Source: Nilaparvata lugens (taxonomy: Eukaryota > Arthropoda > Insecta > Hemiptera > Delphacidae). From it: 64,000 nucleotides of DNA. A program made the position numbers and the translations under genes. How positions within the stretch are numbered: the first letter of the stretch is position 1; the number at the start of each line of letters is the position of its first letter. Location of the stretch: positions 98,663,422-98,727,421 of the forward strand of contig NC_052518.1 in assembly GCF_014356525.2 (NCBI RefSeq), given 5' to 3'. The notes beneath the pieces were generated by a model. That model was not told where the DNA came from and did no database searches. It saw only the letters and a program-made list of their open reading frames with translations. Of this stretch, positions 57,101 to 59,287 are shown one piece after another.

Positions 57101-59287
57101 TTCAGTTTTGTGTTGGCTCTCAAGTATTGAAGCATTTCTTCGGATAGAGAAATAATTTAACCTTAAATGGAGCAGCAAGGAAAAATAAACAACAGAAAAT
57201 CGTAGATACATAAACCTAACCTCAAAAAAGTTGAGCTTTTCGCTGATGACACAGCATGAATAACGAGCACGTGTGTACACAATGTTCAACACACTTGTCC
57301 TGTCGTTAGAGCTCATCCTAAGAAAAATATTGAGGATTTGTGATTTATTATTTATTATTTTACAAAGTCGTCTTTCTAGAATAAATAAAAATAATTCATG
57401 AACAAAAAATCAGTCTTCCACTATACCAATGTTTGTAATTCAACATTAGAATAGAATAGAATTACTTTTTTATTTGTTGATTTGGCGAAGTTTGGACAGT
57501 AATGTCCATTCTACCACATAACCACGACATTTGCCGGTCTTTGCAACATTTGCAAATTGTTCTTATAGGAACCTTTTTGGATATTTCGTTGAGCATTATG
57601 CATTGAGAATTTTTTTTATTTTTTAGTCTTTGTATAGGCTAGCCTAGCTTTAACCTTGAAGTGGGCCTTCCGCTAGAACCGTTTTCGTCCGAGCTAGCAT
57701 CGGCCGAAAACAACCGAACGCGACTGAACGATCCCCCAACAAAGAAAGGAATAGATGCTCGTCCATTGCAACAGGTTCATACGGTCGTCTCCGGCCAATC
57801 AATCTTTCGATCAGAATTGAATGGGATTTTCCAGCTCTATCCGGCCGAACTACTTAGTCGAGCTGAGACAACAAAGTGTTCCTAACCTAAAATTGTTTCG
57901 CAGTATTGTTTGTTTTTGTTTTTTGAAGTTGTTCTGTTTTATAAAGTTGTAACTATGGACAATGAAAAGTTGATAAGATTGGTTCAGAGCATGTTTCATT
58001 GTGGGATATGCGAGGCAAAGATATCATCGTTGTGATGTTCAAAGGAATCTGTGAACAAACATTGCTTGATAATGAATAATCCACTAATCCACTAATCAAG
58101 TGGATATTTGTTGAAAGTAAGATTATTGTGATGAATAACTAATTTGGTGGATATTTGTTTATTCAATTTTCAAATCTCAAAGTTTTTCGATTTGTATATC
58201 ATCAAGCTATCAAAATGAAAAAGTTTTCTCAGGAAAACATTTTTTTCCGATCATTGTTTTTTTTTGAGATATGAGCGCCTAAAGTTGAAATTTTTGGGAC
58301 AGAACATTCCAAATTCGGTAAGAGATAAATCCATGAGATTTAGTGGATAAATTTTTTCATGGTATTGATGATTGAATAAAATAAAAATTTCCTGAAAATA
58401 TCAATTTTTGATGAAGTTATTCAATTTACCAAAAATAAGTTTTTTGAGTTATTTTTTGGTCATTTCAGTAAATTGAACAACTTTCTCAAAAATAATTATT
58501 TTCAAAACATTTCGGTTTTATTAAATCAACAATACCATGAAGAATTTATCCTCTAAATCTCATGGATTTATCTCTTACCGAATTTGAAATGCTCTGTCCC
58601 AAAAATTTGAACTTTAGGCGCTCATGTCTCAAAAAGCAATGATCGAAAAAAATGTTTTACTGAAAAAACTTTTTCATTTTGATAACTTGATGATATACAA
58701 ATCGAAAAACTTTGAAAAATATCACCAGTAGTAAGTTTATTTTTAGCCTTTGCACAGCCTTAATAATGAATAACTAATTAAGTGGATATTAATTCAATTT
58801 TCAAAATCTCAATATAATCATAGTTTATGAAAAATTTTGGTGGCTATGATAGTAGTTAACTCAATTATTGGGAACTAGACTGACGTAAACGGTTCCAATG
58901 GACGACCATATTCGGCCGAATTAATGGCCGGCAGATTCGTCCGATCCAACGGCCGAACGGATCGGTTGAATACGGTTCCAGTGGACGGATACCCTAAAAC
59001 TATTTAAATGTATTTGTACATGTTCATGAATTAAGAATTTTGAATTGAATTGAAAGCTTTGTGCGAGGATTATGGGACATCTTTGTGGTGTTTAATGTGG
59101 AATTGTGGAATGTAAAGCAAGAGCAGAAGTGGATGCTCACGCAACCTACCTGATGGATGCTATCCGCACCGGGGGCAGTTGTCTGATGTTTAGAAGTTTC
59201 CACCGGTTGGGAGGGTTTGGGAGTGGATGAAGAAATGCTCATGGCTCCGAGTCTTTCCTTCATTGTGGATTTCCGAATAGAGGACGG
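18023..59287 (-). CDS. RBM26: RBM26/RBM27 (Drosophila swm) homologue, 5'-incomplete
   Basis: Nine minus-strand exons (59287-59150, 53791-53654, 49699-49436, 30769-30665, 27763-27564, 25618-25519, 22442-22273, 21627-21516, 18097-18023) have AG acceptors and GT donors at their internal borders, and compatible phases. They total 1302 nt (433 residues plus stop). Visible in order are a KERLG-containing linker, a serine/asparagine-rich linker, a long charged coiled coil (residues about 93-260), an arginine/glycine patch, the C-terminal RRM (about 283-371) and an acidic tail ending DRSWRR. This order matches the C-terminal half of RBM26/27. The CCCH finger, PWI-like domain and first RRM should lie upstream, beyond the window. 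The family is nuclear and linked to poly(A) RNA and exosome pathways. Introns are loaded with mobile elements. Confidence 0.93.
18098..18715. other. Intron sequence without recognisable feature
   Basis: AT-rich. The frame at 18304-18522 has no domain and no coding character. Nothing further seen. Confidence 0.5.
18716..19140. mobile_element. Foldback element, TAGTACCC family
   Basis: Inverted arms carry GAATAAAATCATAGTACCC near 18756 and its diverged complement near 19070. Inner inverted ACTAGTTGTTTT segments and a small AAAATCTCAAATAA hairpin lie in the middle. A related element is at 60565-60838. No coding sequence. Edges are approximate. Confidence 0.55.
19174..19398. mobile_element. MITE with TIR ATAGTCTGTGCAAACC
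   Basis: About 220 bp bounded by ATAGTCTGTGCAAACCT and AGGTTTGCACAGACTAT. A second member lies at 55829-56058 in the opposite orientation, so this is a repeated family. Noncoding. Confidence 0.8.
19787..20047 (-). CDS. Possible alternative terminal exon of RBM26
   Basis: An acceptor (TTTTTATATTAG) at 20048-20049 precedes 86 open codons and TAA. The frame begins in phase 0, exactly the phase left by the donor of exon 21627-21516. The product is acidic ([14 protein letters not shown]) with a loose repeat of NGEFYN and DGDYNEE. If used, it replaces the RSWRR tail by an acidic one. Skipping it also preserves frame, so both forms are possible. I see no known domain. AT-rich sequence can stay open by chance, and RNA evidence is absent. 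Confidence 0.4.
   Translation of the reverse strand, partial: LDVESNEEVLQEYNHEFNEESTLQLNQDGDEDANKEFCSILYDQINGEFYNVLQINEETMEVLDHEFDGDYNEELCLVTFNRIDGE
20110..21150 (-). mobile_element. 5'-truncated LINE with RT fragment
   Basis: The minus-strand frame 21144-20284 begins just before the RT catalytic motif ([11 protein letters not shown]) and continues through the thumb and C-terminal region to a stop. The 3' end is a (TAA)n run at about 20112-20135 on the plus strand. Only about 286 codons remain. It is a Jockey/CR1-like non-LTR element by motif. It sits in the intron between exons 21516 and 20047. Confidence 0.88.
21516..21627 (-). CDS. RBM26: RBM26 exon encoding the acidic stretch
   Basis: The acceptor TTTATCAG and donor GAG|GTAAAA bound 112 nt (1 + 37 codons). 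The exon completes the arginine codon split at the previous donor, then encodes [14 protein letters not shown] followed by a run of aspartates and [12 protein letters not shown]. An acidic segment follows the last RRM in RBM26/27 too. Confidence 0.88.
21803..22090 (+). CDS. Hypothetical 95-residue frame in an intron
   Basis: ATG at 21803 opens a 95-codon frame on the strand opposite to RBM26, within one of its introns. The product is charged and possibly helical ([18 protein letters not shown]), with no domain I recognise. It could be a retrocopy fragment or a chance frame. Listed only because its composition looks more protein-like than its neighbours. Confidence 0.2.
   Translation: MTMENLQMEGKHLNDLHELKFQVEVSIQNVKYEFESLSKVKEDELSLYGVRTTIENVGVILGLKESPCKSISLPLELKSVKRSMSPEIINTVRNR
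22273..22442 (-). CDS. RBM26: RBM26 exon encoding the second half of the C-terminal RRM
   Basis: The acceptor TTTTTGTTCCAG and donor AGGCG|GTAAG bound 170 nt. It encodes [12 protein letters not shown], the RNP1-like [15 protein letters not shown] and LLSVTWYN, the beta-alpha-beta half of an RRM. The RNP1 aromatic pattern is weak, as is usual for this RRM in the family. A mariner ends only 22 bp upstream of the exon start. Confidence 0.93.
22465..23381 (+). mobile_element. Decayed mariner-type element with TA target duplication
   Basis: The element is bounded by CAAGGTGCGTCAGAGAAACTT and the matching inverted end, with TA on both sides (22463-22464 and 23382-23383). Internal fragments at 22597-22818 and 22818-23039 resemble mariner-type transposases with an N-terminal HTH ([50 protein letters not shown]). 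The catalytic region is shifted and shortened after AHFHMCF. Not active. It lies in the RBM26 intron, with its left end next to the acceptor of exon 22442. Confidence 0.85.
23384..24100. other. Intron sequence, no clear gene
   Basis: Includes a purine-rich tract near 23390-23620 and AT-rich sequence. The minus-strand frames are low-complexity. A weak inverted similarity between 23990-24005 and 24565-24585 hints at an older element split by the LINE tail at 24105. Confidence 0.35.
24105..24490 (-). mobile_element. LINE 3' end, same family as 11373
   Basis: It starts with a (TTTA)n tail on the plus strand. It then matches 11395-11756 almost base for base, including the TTCCCCAAAAGAGCAAGCTCG hairpin region. 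It lies in the RBM26 intron between exons 25519 and 22442. No coding sequence is retained. Confidence 0.85.
24625..25473 (+). mobile_element. PIF/Harbinger-like element with MADF fragment
   Basis: The ends GGGTACTTGCACAAACACCG and its inverted, slightly diverged partner are flanked by TAA on both sides (24622-24624, 25474-25476), the 3-bp duplication typical of PIF/Harbinger. A frame near 24950-25115 reads as a MADF domain ([37 protein letters not shown]) and stops at a GTAAG donor. The left sub-terminal 200 bp are strongly GC-rich. A LINE RT scrap ([16 protein letters not shown], near 25220) lies inside the right half. No DDE nuclease is present. Confidence 0.8.
25519..25618 (-). CDS. RBM26: RBM26 exon encoding the start of the C-terminal RRM
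   Basis: The acceptor TTTTTTCAG and donor TCG|GTAAG bound 100 nt (1 + 33 codons). It encodes [13 protein letters not shown] followed by [13 protein letters not shown]. The VDHR...L.V.GF pattern (RNP2 strand) introduces the last RRM of RBM26/27. It joins in phase to the next exon, giving VHFSKYGEL. Confidence 0.93.
25930..26655 (+). mobile_element. LINE ORF2 C-terminal fragment
   Basis: Reading through frameshifts, this shows the C-terminal part of a LINE ORF2: a WG(A)AN-like block near 25970, then [20 protein letters not shown] and [11 protein letters not shown] in the frame 26129-26452, followed by an AT-rich tail. Similar short plus-strand RT sequence lies at about 25220. Both may derive from one broken copy. 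It is noncoding in practice. Confidence 0.7.
26656..27563. other. Intron sequence, faint inverted-repeat remnants
   Basis: A segment near 26715-26765 is the rough reverse complement of 25860-25905 (both contain GGCGTTTTTT next to a CG-rich half). This suggests the ends of an older TIR element surrounding the LINE fragment. The rest shows nothing. Confidence 0.3.
27564..27763 (-). CDS. RBM26: RBM26 exon: end of coiled coil and RG patch
   Basis: The acceptor TTTCCAG and donor GGAAG|GTATGG bound 200 nt (66 codons + 2). It encodes [15 protein letters not shown] and [17 protein letters not shown], then a proline-rich spacer and RGTIYRGGR. This matches the family's coiled coil followed by an Arg/Gly-rich region before the last RRM. 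Confidence 0.92.
27895..28089. mobile_element. Foldback MITE, about 195 bp
   Basis: The arms AACACTTAAGGAGTGAAAATG and CATTTTCACTCCATAAGTGTT are inverted over some 85 bp with few mismatches, separated by a short loop around 27990. Noncoding. Intronic. Confidence 0.85.
28154..28970 (-). mobile_element. hAT element with 8-bp target duplication
   Basis: The 817-bp element begins CAGTGGTCTCCAACCTTT and ends AGGTTGGAGAGCCCTG. It is flanked by the perfect 8-bp duplication TGGTAGCC (28146-28153, 28971-28978). This is diagnostic for hAT. It retains a C-terminal dimerisation-domain fragment on the minus strand and no transposase core. Confidence 0.93.
28568..28714 (-). pseudogene. hAT transposase dimerisation-domain fragment
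   Basis: ATG 28714 to TGA 28568 encodes 48 residues reading [20 protein letters not shown] and [16 protein letters not shown]. This is the conserved C-terminal hAT dimerisation motif as in GTF2IRD2/ZBED-like transposases. It is an internal-deletion remnant; the DDE core is absent. Confidence 0.85.
28975..29114. mobile_element. Foldback element next to the hAT
   Basis: Inverted arms of about 55 bp (TAGATATCCCATAGTATAGGGC against GCCCTATACCATGGGATATCTA) are separated by about 30 bp. The hAT at 28154 is inserted at its left edge, so the hAT is younger. Confidence 0.82.
29372..29647. mobile_element. MITE, family A copy 1
   Basis: About 275 bp starting ACAGAATAGGTACAGAATGG and ending with the inverted TTTCCATACTGTATGTATAC. 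A copy with about 90% identity lies at 41513-41798. Noncoding. Confidence 0.8.
29650..30185. other. Intron sequence without recognisable feature
   Basis: AT-rich, no supportable gene or repeat. Confidence 0.5.
30186..30475. mobile_element. Foldback cluster with near-perfect palindrome
   Basis: 30342-30473 is an inverted repeat with about 63-bp arms (AACAAAAATTATTATTCCC at the outside, AAAGTGAAGTATCAGTATC towards the centre). An extra single arm in direct orientation lies at about 30240-30310. A small separate palindrome (TGTACAAATTATATAAC) lies at 30190-30232. No coding. Confidence 0.75.
30665..30769 (-). CDS. RBM26: RBM26 coiled-coil exon
   Basis: The acceptor TTTGTTTTCAG and donor GAG|GTATAG bound 35 codons. 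It encodes [17 protein letters not shown] and [11 protein letters not shown], which continues the charged coiled coil between the two flanking exons. The intron upstream of it (30770-49435) is the largest and most invaded in the window. Confidence 0.9.
31087..31134. repeat. 48-bp snap-back inverted repeat at a gypsy fragment edge
   Basis: Bases 31087-31134 are the exact reverse complement of 31344-31391, which is integrase coding sequence. The first 12 or so codons of the frame that appears to begin at 31098 are therefore antisense integrase and not a natural N-terminus. Confidence 0.92.
31135..31947 (+). pseudogene. pol: Old gypsy integrase, N-terminal part, split by a provirus
   Basis: The frame shows an HHCC zinc finger ([14 protein letters not shown]) and the full DDE triad (SMDIVGPL near 31425, LTDQGKNF near 31611, GRVERLHRT near 31712). 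It ends abruptly in VEKHL where the provirus begins. The other half resumes in the same frame at 39175. RT and RNase H are missing upstream, so this was already a truncated copy with a snap-back edge. Family: Ty3/gypsy. Confidence 0.9.
31948..32118 (+). repeat. 5' LTR of errantivirus-like provirus
   Basis: The 171-bp LTR starts AGTTATACCC and ends TTACTTAACT (AGTTA/TAACT inverted ends). It is identical over its full length to 39004-39174. A TATA box (TATATAAG) lies at 31998-32005 and AATAAA at 32073-32078. The flanking target shows only TGA in common on both sides (31945-31947, 39175-39177). Confidence 0.95.
32118..32130 (+). promoter_or_regulatory. Primer-binding site, lysine-tRNA type
   Basis: TGGCGCCCGAACA directly follows the LTR, sharing its last T. 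The first 13 bases match the classical tRNA-Lys primer site used by many retroviruses. Confidence 0.8.
32458..33459 (+). CDS. gag: Errantivirus-like Gag
   Basis: The first in-frame ATG is 32458; the frame is open further upstream but only with a GTG. The N-terminal part has the errantiviral pattern [14 protein letters not shown]. The middle ([17 protein letters not shown]) is Gag-like, with a probable internal shortening between them. The C-terminal half is rich in Gln, Asn and Phe and contains two direct 54-bp repeats (18 residues, [13 protein letters not shown]) at 33037 and 33091. No CCHC knuckle is seen, as in errantiviruses. The product packages the genomic RNA. The stop at 33457-33459 overlaps the pol frame. 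Confidence 0.8.
   Translation: MATITKPIPHELLRYIPHYDGTSHKLHQFISTCEDLSIGYCADNIQEKEANHWIIFKAAMCKLKLTGLLLENLICQLNATLVNTFVHGVHPTLGSHLQVLQVQDLDDARNKLINDCSIVLQQLRYKTTIETMNRVDSRKHSNNTTTFKNPNYEQNFQKQWSHDNSFEQTHRPFQSRQQFSPHNVQQTNFPQNFQQNFSNQSFQKQNYRPNFQQNFSNQSFQKQNYRPNFQQQRFPQQSFQQQNSNFKPNTQVSSSNTVSMRTQRTDPVQKLKTYRSPYEVNYLEEEPEDNYNQNPIEAMQCQINTLTESLNKLTNHFLESGPQFSEDPPSDST
33405..33411 (+). promoter_or_regulatory. Candidate -1 ribosomal frameshift site
   Basis: TTTTTTA sits in the Gag frame as T-TTT-TTA, the canonical -1 slippery pattern, 46 nt before the Gag stop. The pol frame is -1 relative to gag and is open across it. A second in-phase candidate (C-CCC-CCA) is at 33438-33444. A downstream RNA structure was not established. 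Confidence 0.6.
33456..37352 (+). CDS. pol: Errantivirus-like Pol (protease, RT, RNase H, integrase)
   Basis: 1298 codons stay open from the shown TTG; expression is probably by -1 frameshift from Gag. Protease [10 protein letters not shown] is at residues about 19-28. RT has YMDD at about 426. RNase H has TTDAS at about 574 and TDHKPLQWL. Integrase has an HHCC finger (HTGKTYHRG to CPIC, about 955-992) and DDE at LDAFQ (about 1024), MDNGREF (about 1071) and IERTH (about 1108), with the D35E spacing kept. The distance between the first two catalytic aspartates is about 10 residues shorter than usual, which may be a small deletion harming the integrase. No in-frame stop, unlike the neighbouring elements. 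Confidence 0.93.
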   Translation: MNILNKSLPYFLDQKKRKWLVDTGSAKNYMHPSLVSPEITRYKEDFIVKTPNGESKGNEYIFFNTENVFSQPHRIKMYIFDFSTKYDILLGNETLRAFKMNVNFANDKLEYKDGMKELLFLLDNKSVTLQPGYNVISIPVKSAPNVTTGLIKEVNTDVYTVEEGIVEITDNKCKCVVFSNELLTIYPEPMDVEDVEEIIEPKQFTTNCPENLADIIQDIPSLLRTSHMNEEEKLKIISLVQQFPEIIKRENDPLSSTNLLKHTINTKDDLPVYTKNYRYPQIYREDIEFEIDKLLKNKIIQHSNSPYNSPIWVVPKKPDASGKRKIRMVLDYRKLNDKTIDDKFPLPNIEDLFGKIGRATYFSAIDLASGFHQIQMDPQSVPKTAFSTEHGHYEFLRMPFGLKNAPPTFQRAMNIIFSRMTNVLVYMDDIIIFSDSLEEHLKHLKSAFTKLKEHNLKIQLDKTEFFKRELLYLGHIISEKGVMPNPSKVEAIKNFPIPKTAKEIKQFLGLTGYYRKMIRNYAKIAKPLTAALRKDVKINPNSKDYREAFENLKLMLQNSPILQLPDFSKQFLVTTDASNFAIGGVLSQKFDGNDLPIAYASRTLNKSEVNLSTIEKELLAIVWVCKHFRPYLYGRKFLIQTDHKPLQWLRNIKEPNSKLLRWKLLLDEFDFEINYVQGKTNHVADALSRIPSQPINLMDNDDNDFLGFGNEDLPFHGFDDINVDDLIQLNSNDDPPPIDDPNGYLDDIANALTRFNNQDDANANTSEPHDMENNDCGTGSSVFDMNDYILLREDNADHTDTHQPTKEIDDNALPIHNDTDSLVTIHSADSSNEQIQIVDDDKILNVEHNQILIERGNKTPTLQKIFDKNRLLLCFQDPLDFEHINKFCLEYLKPNTTYGVYCSKDGLLSNQYESMFNNFAKVIKESFNSVKIKRYKKVNLDITDPDEQKEVVSNYHTGKTYHRGISESYSHIRRRYYWPSMMRDITNFINKCPICLKTKYERRPIRAEYKVSPTPTKPFEKLQLDAFQYDKRKFLSIIDCFSKRLVVYPLTSLNQIEVKDHLFDYFSLYQMDNGREFDNAGLRDFLKLYEVEPYYVTPGHPDSQGLIERTHSTLIELLNSIQLQNRNNTTEANMKTAVIAFNNTLNSTLKMTPMEITFGISENSFLNDTTEQLITEERTKEYHDRLQLIHRLVKDKVEMEKQTRTELLNKNRETDVEIPEAPFIKTTFNKKNKPKFFQVQYDKQQNVATNSRAIQKRPFKIHPNRMKRPRKIVKKKNNKFVSEQDDPHSPAAGPSNVV
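37309..38862 (+). CDS. env: Errantivirus-like envelope glycoprotein (F-type)
   Basis: The first ATG of the frame is 37309, just after a pyrimidine-rich CAG acceptor at 37293-37302; the codons upstream lack an ATG. This fits the spliced env mRNA known for errantiviruses. It starts with a signal peptide ([13 protein letters not shown]). A furin-like site RIKR near residue 102 precedes a fusion-peptide-like segment containing GLGSAINW and the conserved MDSDD. There are several N-glycosylation sequons and a membrane segment near the C-terminus ([15 protein letters not shown]) with a short cytoplasmic tail. The family resembles baculovirus F proteins and mediates membrane fusion. The frame is uninterrupted. 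It overlaps the end of pol. Confidence 0.88.
   Translation: MILILLLLVPAMSYKVTDLTKSSGITPVRVQNSFIINGTYTYMHNINITRLHVELTHIEDSVNLLRAKDSDKNRCNILRLYLDDIKLKFDHIHINNLRIKRVLINGLGSAINWITGNMDSDDKAKYDKILEKVQASEYHLEHNVENQLSINRNLIHKFNNGIDVIHANNVKLKNYFNSITTQFTSIELTQQHSFLFNTLTLIKNKIDDIMVSLEFCRLNIIHSSILSRNELSLLIHSAKLSLISDEPEILWQLGSAHCHVKDDFITYFIQLPLYSHAYETFFLLSYPVVKGNELRTIVEHPSFIIRKDNSLFTGDCLLIRNNYYCKNMSRIVNKCISQLLDDKDLHDCKSLVISEAQPFIRYIQVINKYLMFNITTCTISKQNQNITIYPRKTQLLNLEESEKLFNFLEPYVYWESIVSLPSEQPARTLYTNLSFDLIHKANLNIEPLEIIEDFTAESNYLLHYILIPIGFFVLLIIIAVIYYKCKISLKFCNRNIPDKKQIACNLGGPYLPTETPT
38990..39003 (+). promoter_or_regulatory. Polypurine tract
   Basis: GGGGAGGGAGA lies immediately upstream of the 3' LTR, the position of the plus-strand primer for reverse transcription. 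Confidence 0.8.
39004..39174 (+). repeat. 3' LTR of errantivirus-like provirus
   Basis: Identical to 31948-32118 over all 171 bp, which points to a recent insertion. The complete provirus is 7227 bp. Confidence 0.95.
39175..39887 (+). pseudogene. pol: Old gypsy integrase, C-terminal part
   Basis: This continues the integrase interrupted at 31947 in the same frame (HLRQLK at the junction). It contains a GPY/F module ([13 protein letters not shown] near 39360) and a tail. An in-frame TAA at 39615 separates the last 90 codons, which are acidic and end RSRANTLV. The frame then stops. Confidence 0.85.
39930..40710 (+). pseudogene. env: Env-like remnant of the old gypsy element
   Basis: Downstream of the integrase tail, [17 protein letters not shown] (39930) and the frame 40150-40710 ([34 protein letters not shown]) resemble the central part of insect retroviral F-type envelope proteins. 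Stops and frameshifts lie between the pieces, and the C-terminal part is out of frame. No membrane segment is seen. Resemblance is by pattern only. Confidence 0.55.
40840..42075. mobile_element. Long-inverted-repeat element (arms about 250 bp)
   Basis: 40840-41085 and 41815-42075 are imperfect reverse complements; examples are TTGTTCTTGAAAAGTAAC against GTTACGTTTCAAGAACATC, and CATGATTT against AAATCATG. Inside is a second inverted pair (41098-41123 and 41490-41517, CGTACCACGAGATG), then the MITE at 41513. Noncoding. Edges approximate. Confidence 0.65.
41513..41798. mobile_element. MITE, family A copy 2
   Basis: About 90% identical to 29372-29647 in the same orientation, with the same inverted ends (ACAGAATAGATACAGAATGG). 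It lies inside the larger inverted-repeat element. Confidence 0.82.
42076..42655. other. Intron sequence without recognisable feature
   Basis: AT-rich. The part near 42170-42300 looks like the 3' end of a LINE by composition only. Confidence 0.3.
43153..43698 (+). CDS. LINE ORF1 fragment
   Basis: 181 codons: a short coiled coil ([17 protein letters not shown]), an RRM-like fold ([22 protein letters not shown]) and a C-terminal domain ([21 protein letters not shown]). This order is that of the RNA-binding ORF1 protein of CR1/Jockey-type LINEs. The N-terminus looks truncated, as the frame starts inside the coiled coil. Confidence 0.72.
   Translation: MLNMTLINNIQIGISHIYRLEKEIHSLQQYTRLDNLEIVGIPETKEENLPLIMESVAKTINVSFKKEDLSIVHRVPNAKGSSSIVAKFTSRSKKIEWITASRKKRVIKSSDICSKLPTATVYVNEHLSPFFKRLLGRAKDLRMKKKLAFVWVRDCKIFVKQTENSRTRRIMCDEDLDEYNK
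43867..46808 (+). pseudogene. LINE ORF2 (endonuclease and RT), one frameshift
   Basis: ATG 43867 opens 880 codons. It holds an AP-type endonuclease ([35 protein letters not shown]) and an RT ([13 protein letters not shown] [43 protein letters not shown]). TGA at 46507-46509 is caused by a frameshift: the remaining 100 codons ([15 protein letters not shown] to the end) are open from 46506. Endonuclease nicks target DNA and RT copies the LINE RNA there. It is otherwise undamaged, so probably a young copy. Confidence 0.9.
48136..48480 (+). mobile_element. LINE 3' end fragment
   Basis: A frame ending TGA at 48311-48313 reads [18 protein letters not shown] and [12 protein letters not shown], the C-terminal tail of a Jockey-like ORF2, followed by an AT-rich 3' UTR. 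It is strongly 5'-truncated. Confidence 0.65.
48494..49244 (+). mobile_element. Mariner with inverted duplication of its 3' end
   Basis: The right end CCGGTTACTTATTATACAGACCCTG is followed by TA. Its last 243 bp (48998-49240) are present as a reverse complement at 48494-48739, replacing the normal left half. The centre holds a C-terminal transposase piece: [27 protein letters not shown] and, after a stop, [14 protein letters not shown]. The N-terminal half is missing, so it cannot move alone. Confidence 0.88.
48760..49172 (+). pseudogene. Mariner transposase C-terminal remnant
   Basis: Two overlapping frames (48760-48957, 48858-49172) give the conserved HHDNAPSQT, containing the second catalytic Asp, and [12 protein letters not shown], containing the third. 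They are out of frame with each other by one small indel. The first catalytic Asp and the DNA-binding half are absent. Confidence 0.85.
49436..49699 (-). CDS. RBM26: RBM26 main coiled-coil exon
   Basis: The acceptor TTGTTTTGTAG and donor TTACAG|GTAAGT bound 88 codons. It encodes [35 protein letters not shown] and VERLQKG, a highly charged helix closely matching the KKKQE...KRQE..EKQIECQK..I pattern of vertebrate RBM26/27. This exon is the strongest single identification of the gene. Confidence 0.95.
49860..50285. repeat. Tandem repeat of about 138 bp, 3 units
   Basis: GATCAGTTAATTTC (TCAATTTC in the last unit) recurs at 49919, 50055 and 50195, and CTACACTGACCACATTTAC precedes it in units 2 and 3. 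The units are diverged. It lies in an RBM26 intron. Confidence 0.8.
50455..51838 (-). mobile_element. 5'-truncated LINE with internally deleted RT
   Basis: The minus-strand frame 51825-50755 stays open for 356 codons. It has the RT N-terminal blocks ([35 protein letters not shown]) and the thumb region ([18 protein letters not shown]), but passes straight from DSMSSDKN to [11 protein letters not shown]. The palm blocks with the [16 protein letters not shown] and FADD motifs are missing. The 3' tail is AT-rich to 50455. Confidence 0.85.
51875..52838 (+). mobile_element. Mariner with inverted duplication of its 5' end
   Basis: Bounded by CAGTGAGTCATTTTGAAC and GTTCAATATGATTCACCCTG, with TA on both sides (51873-51874, 52839-52840). 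The terminal inverted repeats extend about 190 bp and include the transposase N-terminal coding region. The right end is thus a reversed copy of the left. In between, the frame 51992-52384 ([43 protein letters not shown]) and 52409-52618 ([11 protein letters not shown]) keep the HTH and the first catalytic Asp. The rest of the catalytic domain is lost. Confidence 0.88.
52853..53101. mobile_element. MITE with GTGTACAC subterminal array
   Basis: The inverted ends CAGAATTAGTTCACTCAGT and ACTGAGTGAACTAATTCTG are embedded in longer imperfect ends (CAGCTGGCACATCCTG). Between them are about ten copies of a motif around CACTGAGTGTACAC, in both orientations. Noncoding. Confidence 0.75.
53396..53501. 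mobile_element. Short palindrome (106 bp)
   Basis: TTAATAAAAACAATATAAAA and its partner enclose AAAGGGTACTACAAG arms; the centre is AT-rich. Nearly perfect hairpin. Its TAGTACCCTTT core recalls the families at 18716 and 60565. Confidence 0.75.
53654..53791 (-). CDS. RBM26: RBM26 linker exon
   Basis: The acceptor TGTATTCTAG and donor AAGAAA|GTGAGT bound 46 codons. It encodes [17 protein letters not shown], a small Asn-Ala/Asn-Thr low-complexity run and [12 protein letters not shown]. The Y-S-x-SNL-K/T pattern has a counterpart just ahead of the coiled coil in RBM26. Confidence 0.85.
53800..54795. other. Intron sequence without recognisable feature
   Basis: AT-rich. The 70-codon frame at 54244-54456 has no domain or coding signature. 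Confidence 0.5.
54802..54900. mobile_element. Short palindrome (99 bp)
   Basis: ATTCTCAAAAATTTGATGA and its inverted copy ending ATTTTTGGGAAT form a near-perfect hairpin with a loop at about 54848. Confidence 0.78.
54901..55828. other. Intron sequence without recognisable feature
   Basis: AT-rich, no supportable gene, repeat or RNA. Confidence 0.5.
55829..56058. mobile_element. MITE with TIR TATAATCTGTGCAAACC, second copy
   Basis: Inverted ends ATAATCTGTGCAAACC and GGTTTGCACGGACTATA. Related to 19174-19398 in opposite orientation. The small frames on both strands here are artefacts of the element. Confidence 0.82.
56205..56665. repeat. Tandemly duplicated block, one copy filled by mitochondrial DNA
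   Basis: AATCTAAAAATATTACAAGGG to GTGGAAGATCTT occurs at about 56212-56332 and again at about 56347-56655. The second copy is interrupted at 56407-56589. The first copy shows the empty configuration. Confidence 0.85.
56407..56589 (-). pseudogene. ND1: NUMT: nuclear copy of mitochondrial ND1
   Basis: On the minus strand the segment encodes the N-terminal part of NADH dehydrogenase subunit 1 ([34 protein letters not shown]) without a stop. About 60 codons are present. The fragment has clean borders against the duplicated block around it. The insertion is nuclear because it lies inside an RBM26 intron. Confidence 0.92.
56719..57321. mobile_element. TIR element carrying a gypsy pol fragment
   Basis: About 80-bp imperfect inverted ends (TTAGGAT...CTAACGACAGGACAA; inner part ATGTCATCAGCG) enclose 420 bp. 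The internal plus-strand frame 56851-57051 derives from a Ty3/gypsy polyprotein. No transposase. Confidence 0.8.
56851..57051 (+). pseudogene. Gypsy pol C-terminal fragment captured in the TIR element
   Basis: 66 open codons ending TAA read [28 protein letters not shown] and LRRNRKH. This is the SH3-like tail of integrases from K02A2.6-type gypsy polyproteins. It is the only retrotransposon piece here and stands alone between the inverted repeats. Confidence 0.75.
57661..58994. mobile_element. Probable Harbinger-like TIR element split by a palindrome
   Basis: GC-richer ends with related inverted motifs (CTAGAACCGTTTTCGTCC on the left; GGACG, GGAACCGT in reverse on the right) and repeated CGGCCGAA. 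A 26-codon start at 57955 ([14 protein letters not shown]) looks like the beginning of a MADF protein. The interior is interrupted by the 540-bp palindrome. Ends not exactly fixed. Confidence 0.45.
58177..58716. mobile_element. 540-bp near-perfect palindrome
   Basis: Arms of about 260 bp mirror each other from CAAAGTTTTTCGATTTGTAT at the left to its complement at 58716. The centre is near 58447, within TTATTTTTGGTCATT. Few mismatches. Noncoding on both strands. Confidence 0.88.
59150..59287 (-). CDS. RBM26: RBM26 exon (most 5' one in the window)
   Basis: The acceptor GGCTGTATTAG and donor CATCAG|GTAGGT bound 46 codons starting [17 protein letters not shown] and continuing with a Ser/Pro/Thr-rich stretch. 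The internal ATG is not a start. The KERLG motif corresponds to the V-K-x-RLG segment after the first RRM in RBM26. Upstream exons are not seen before 64000. Confidence 0.85.

Noticed and set aside
57661..57885. Plus-strand 74-codon frame in GC-rich sequence
   Set aside because: It lies in the terminal region of a TIR-type element and shows no domain.
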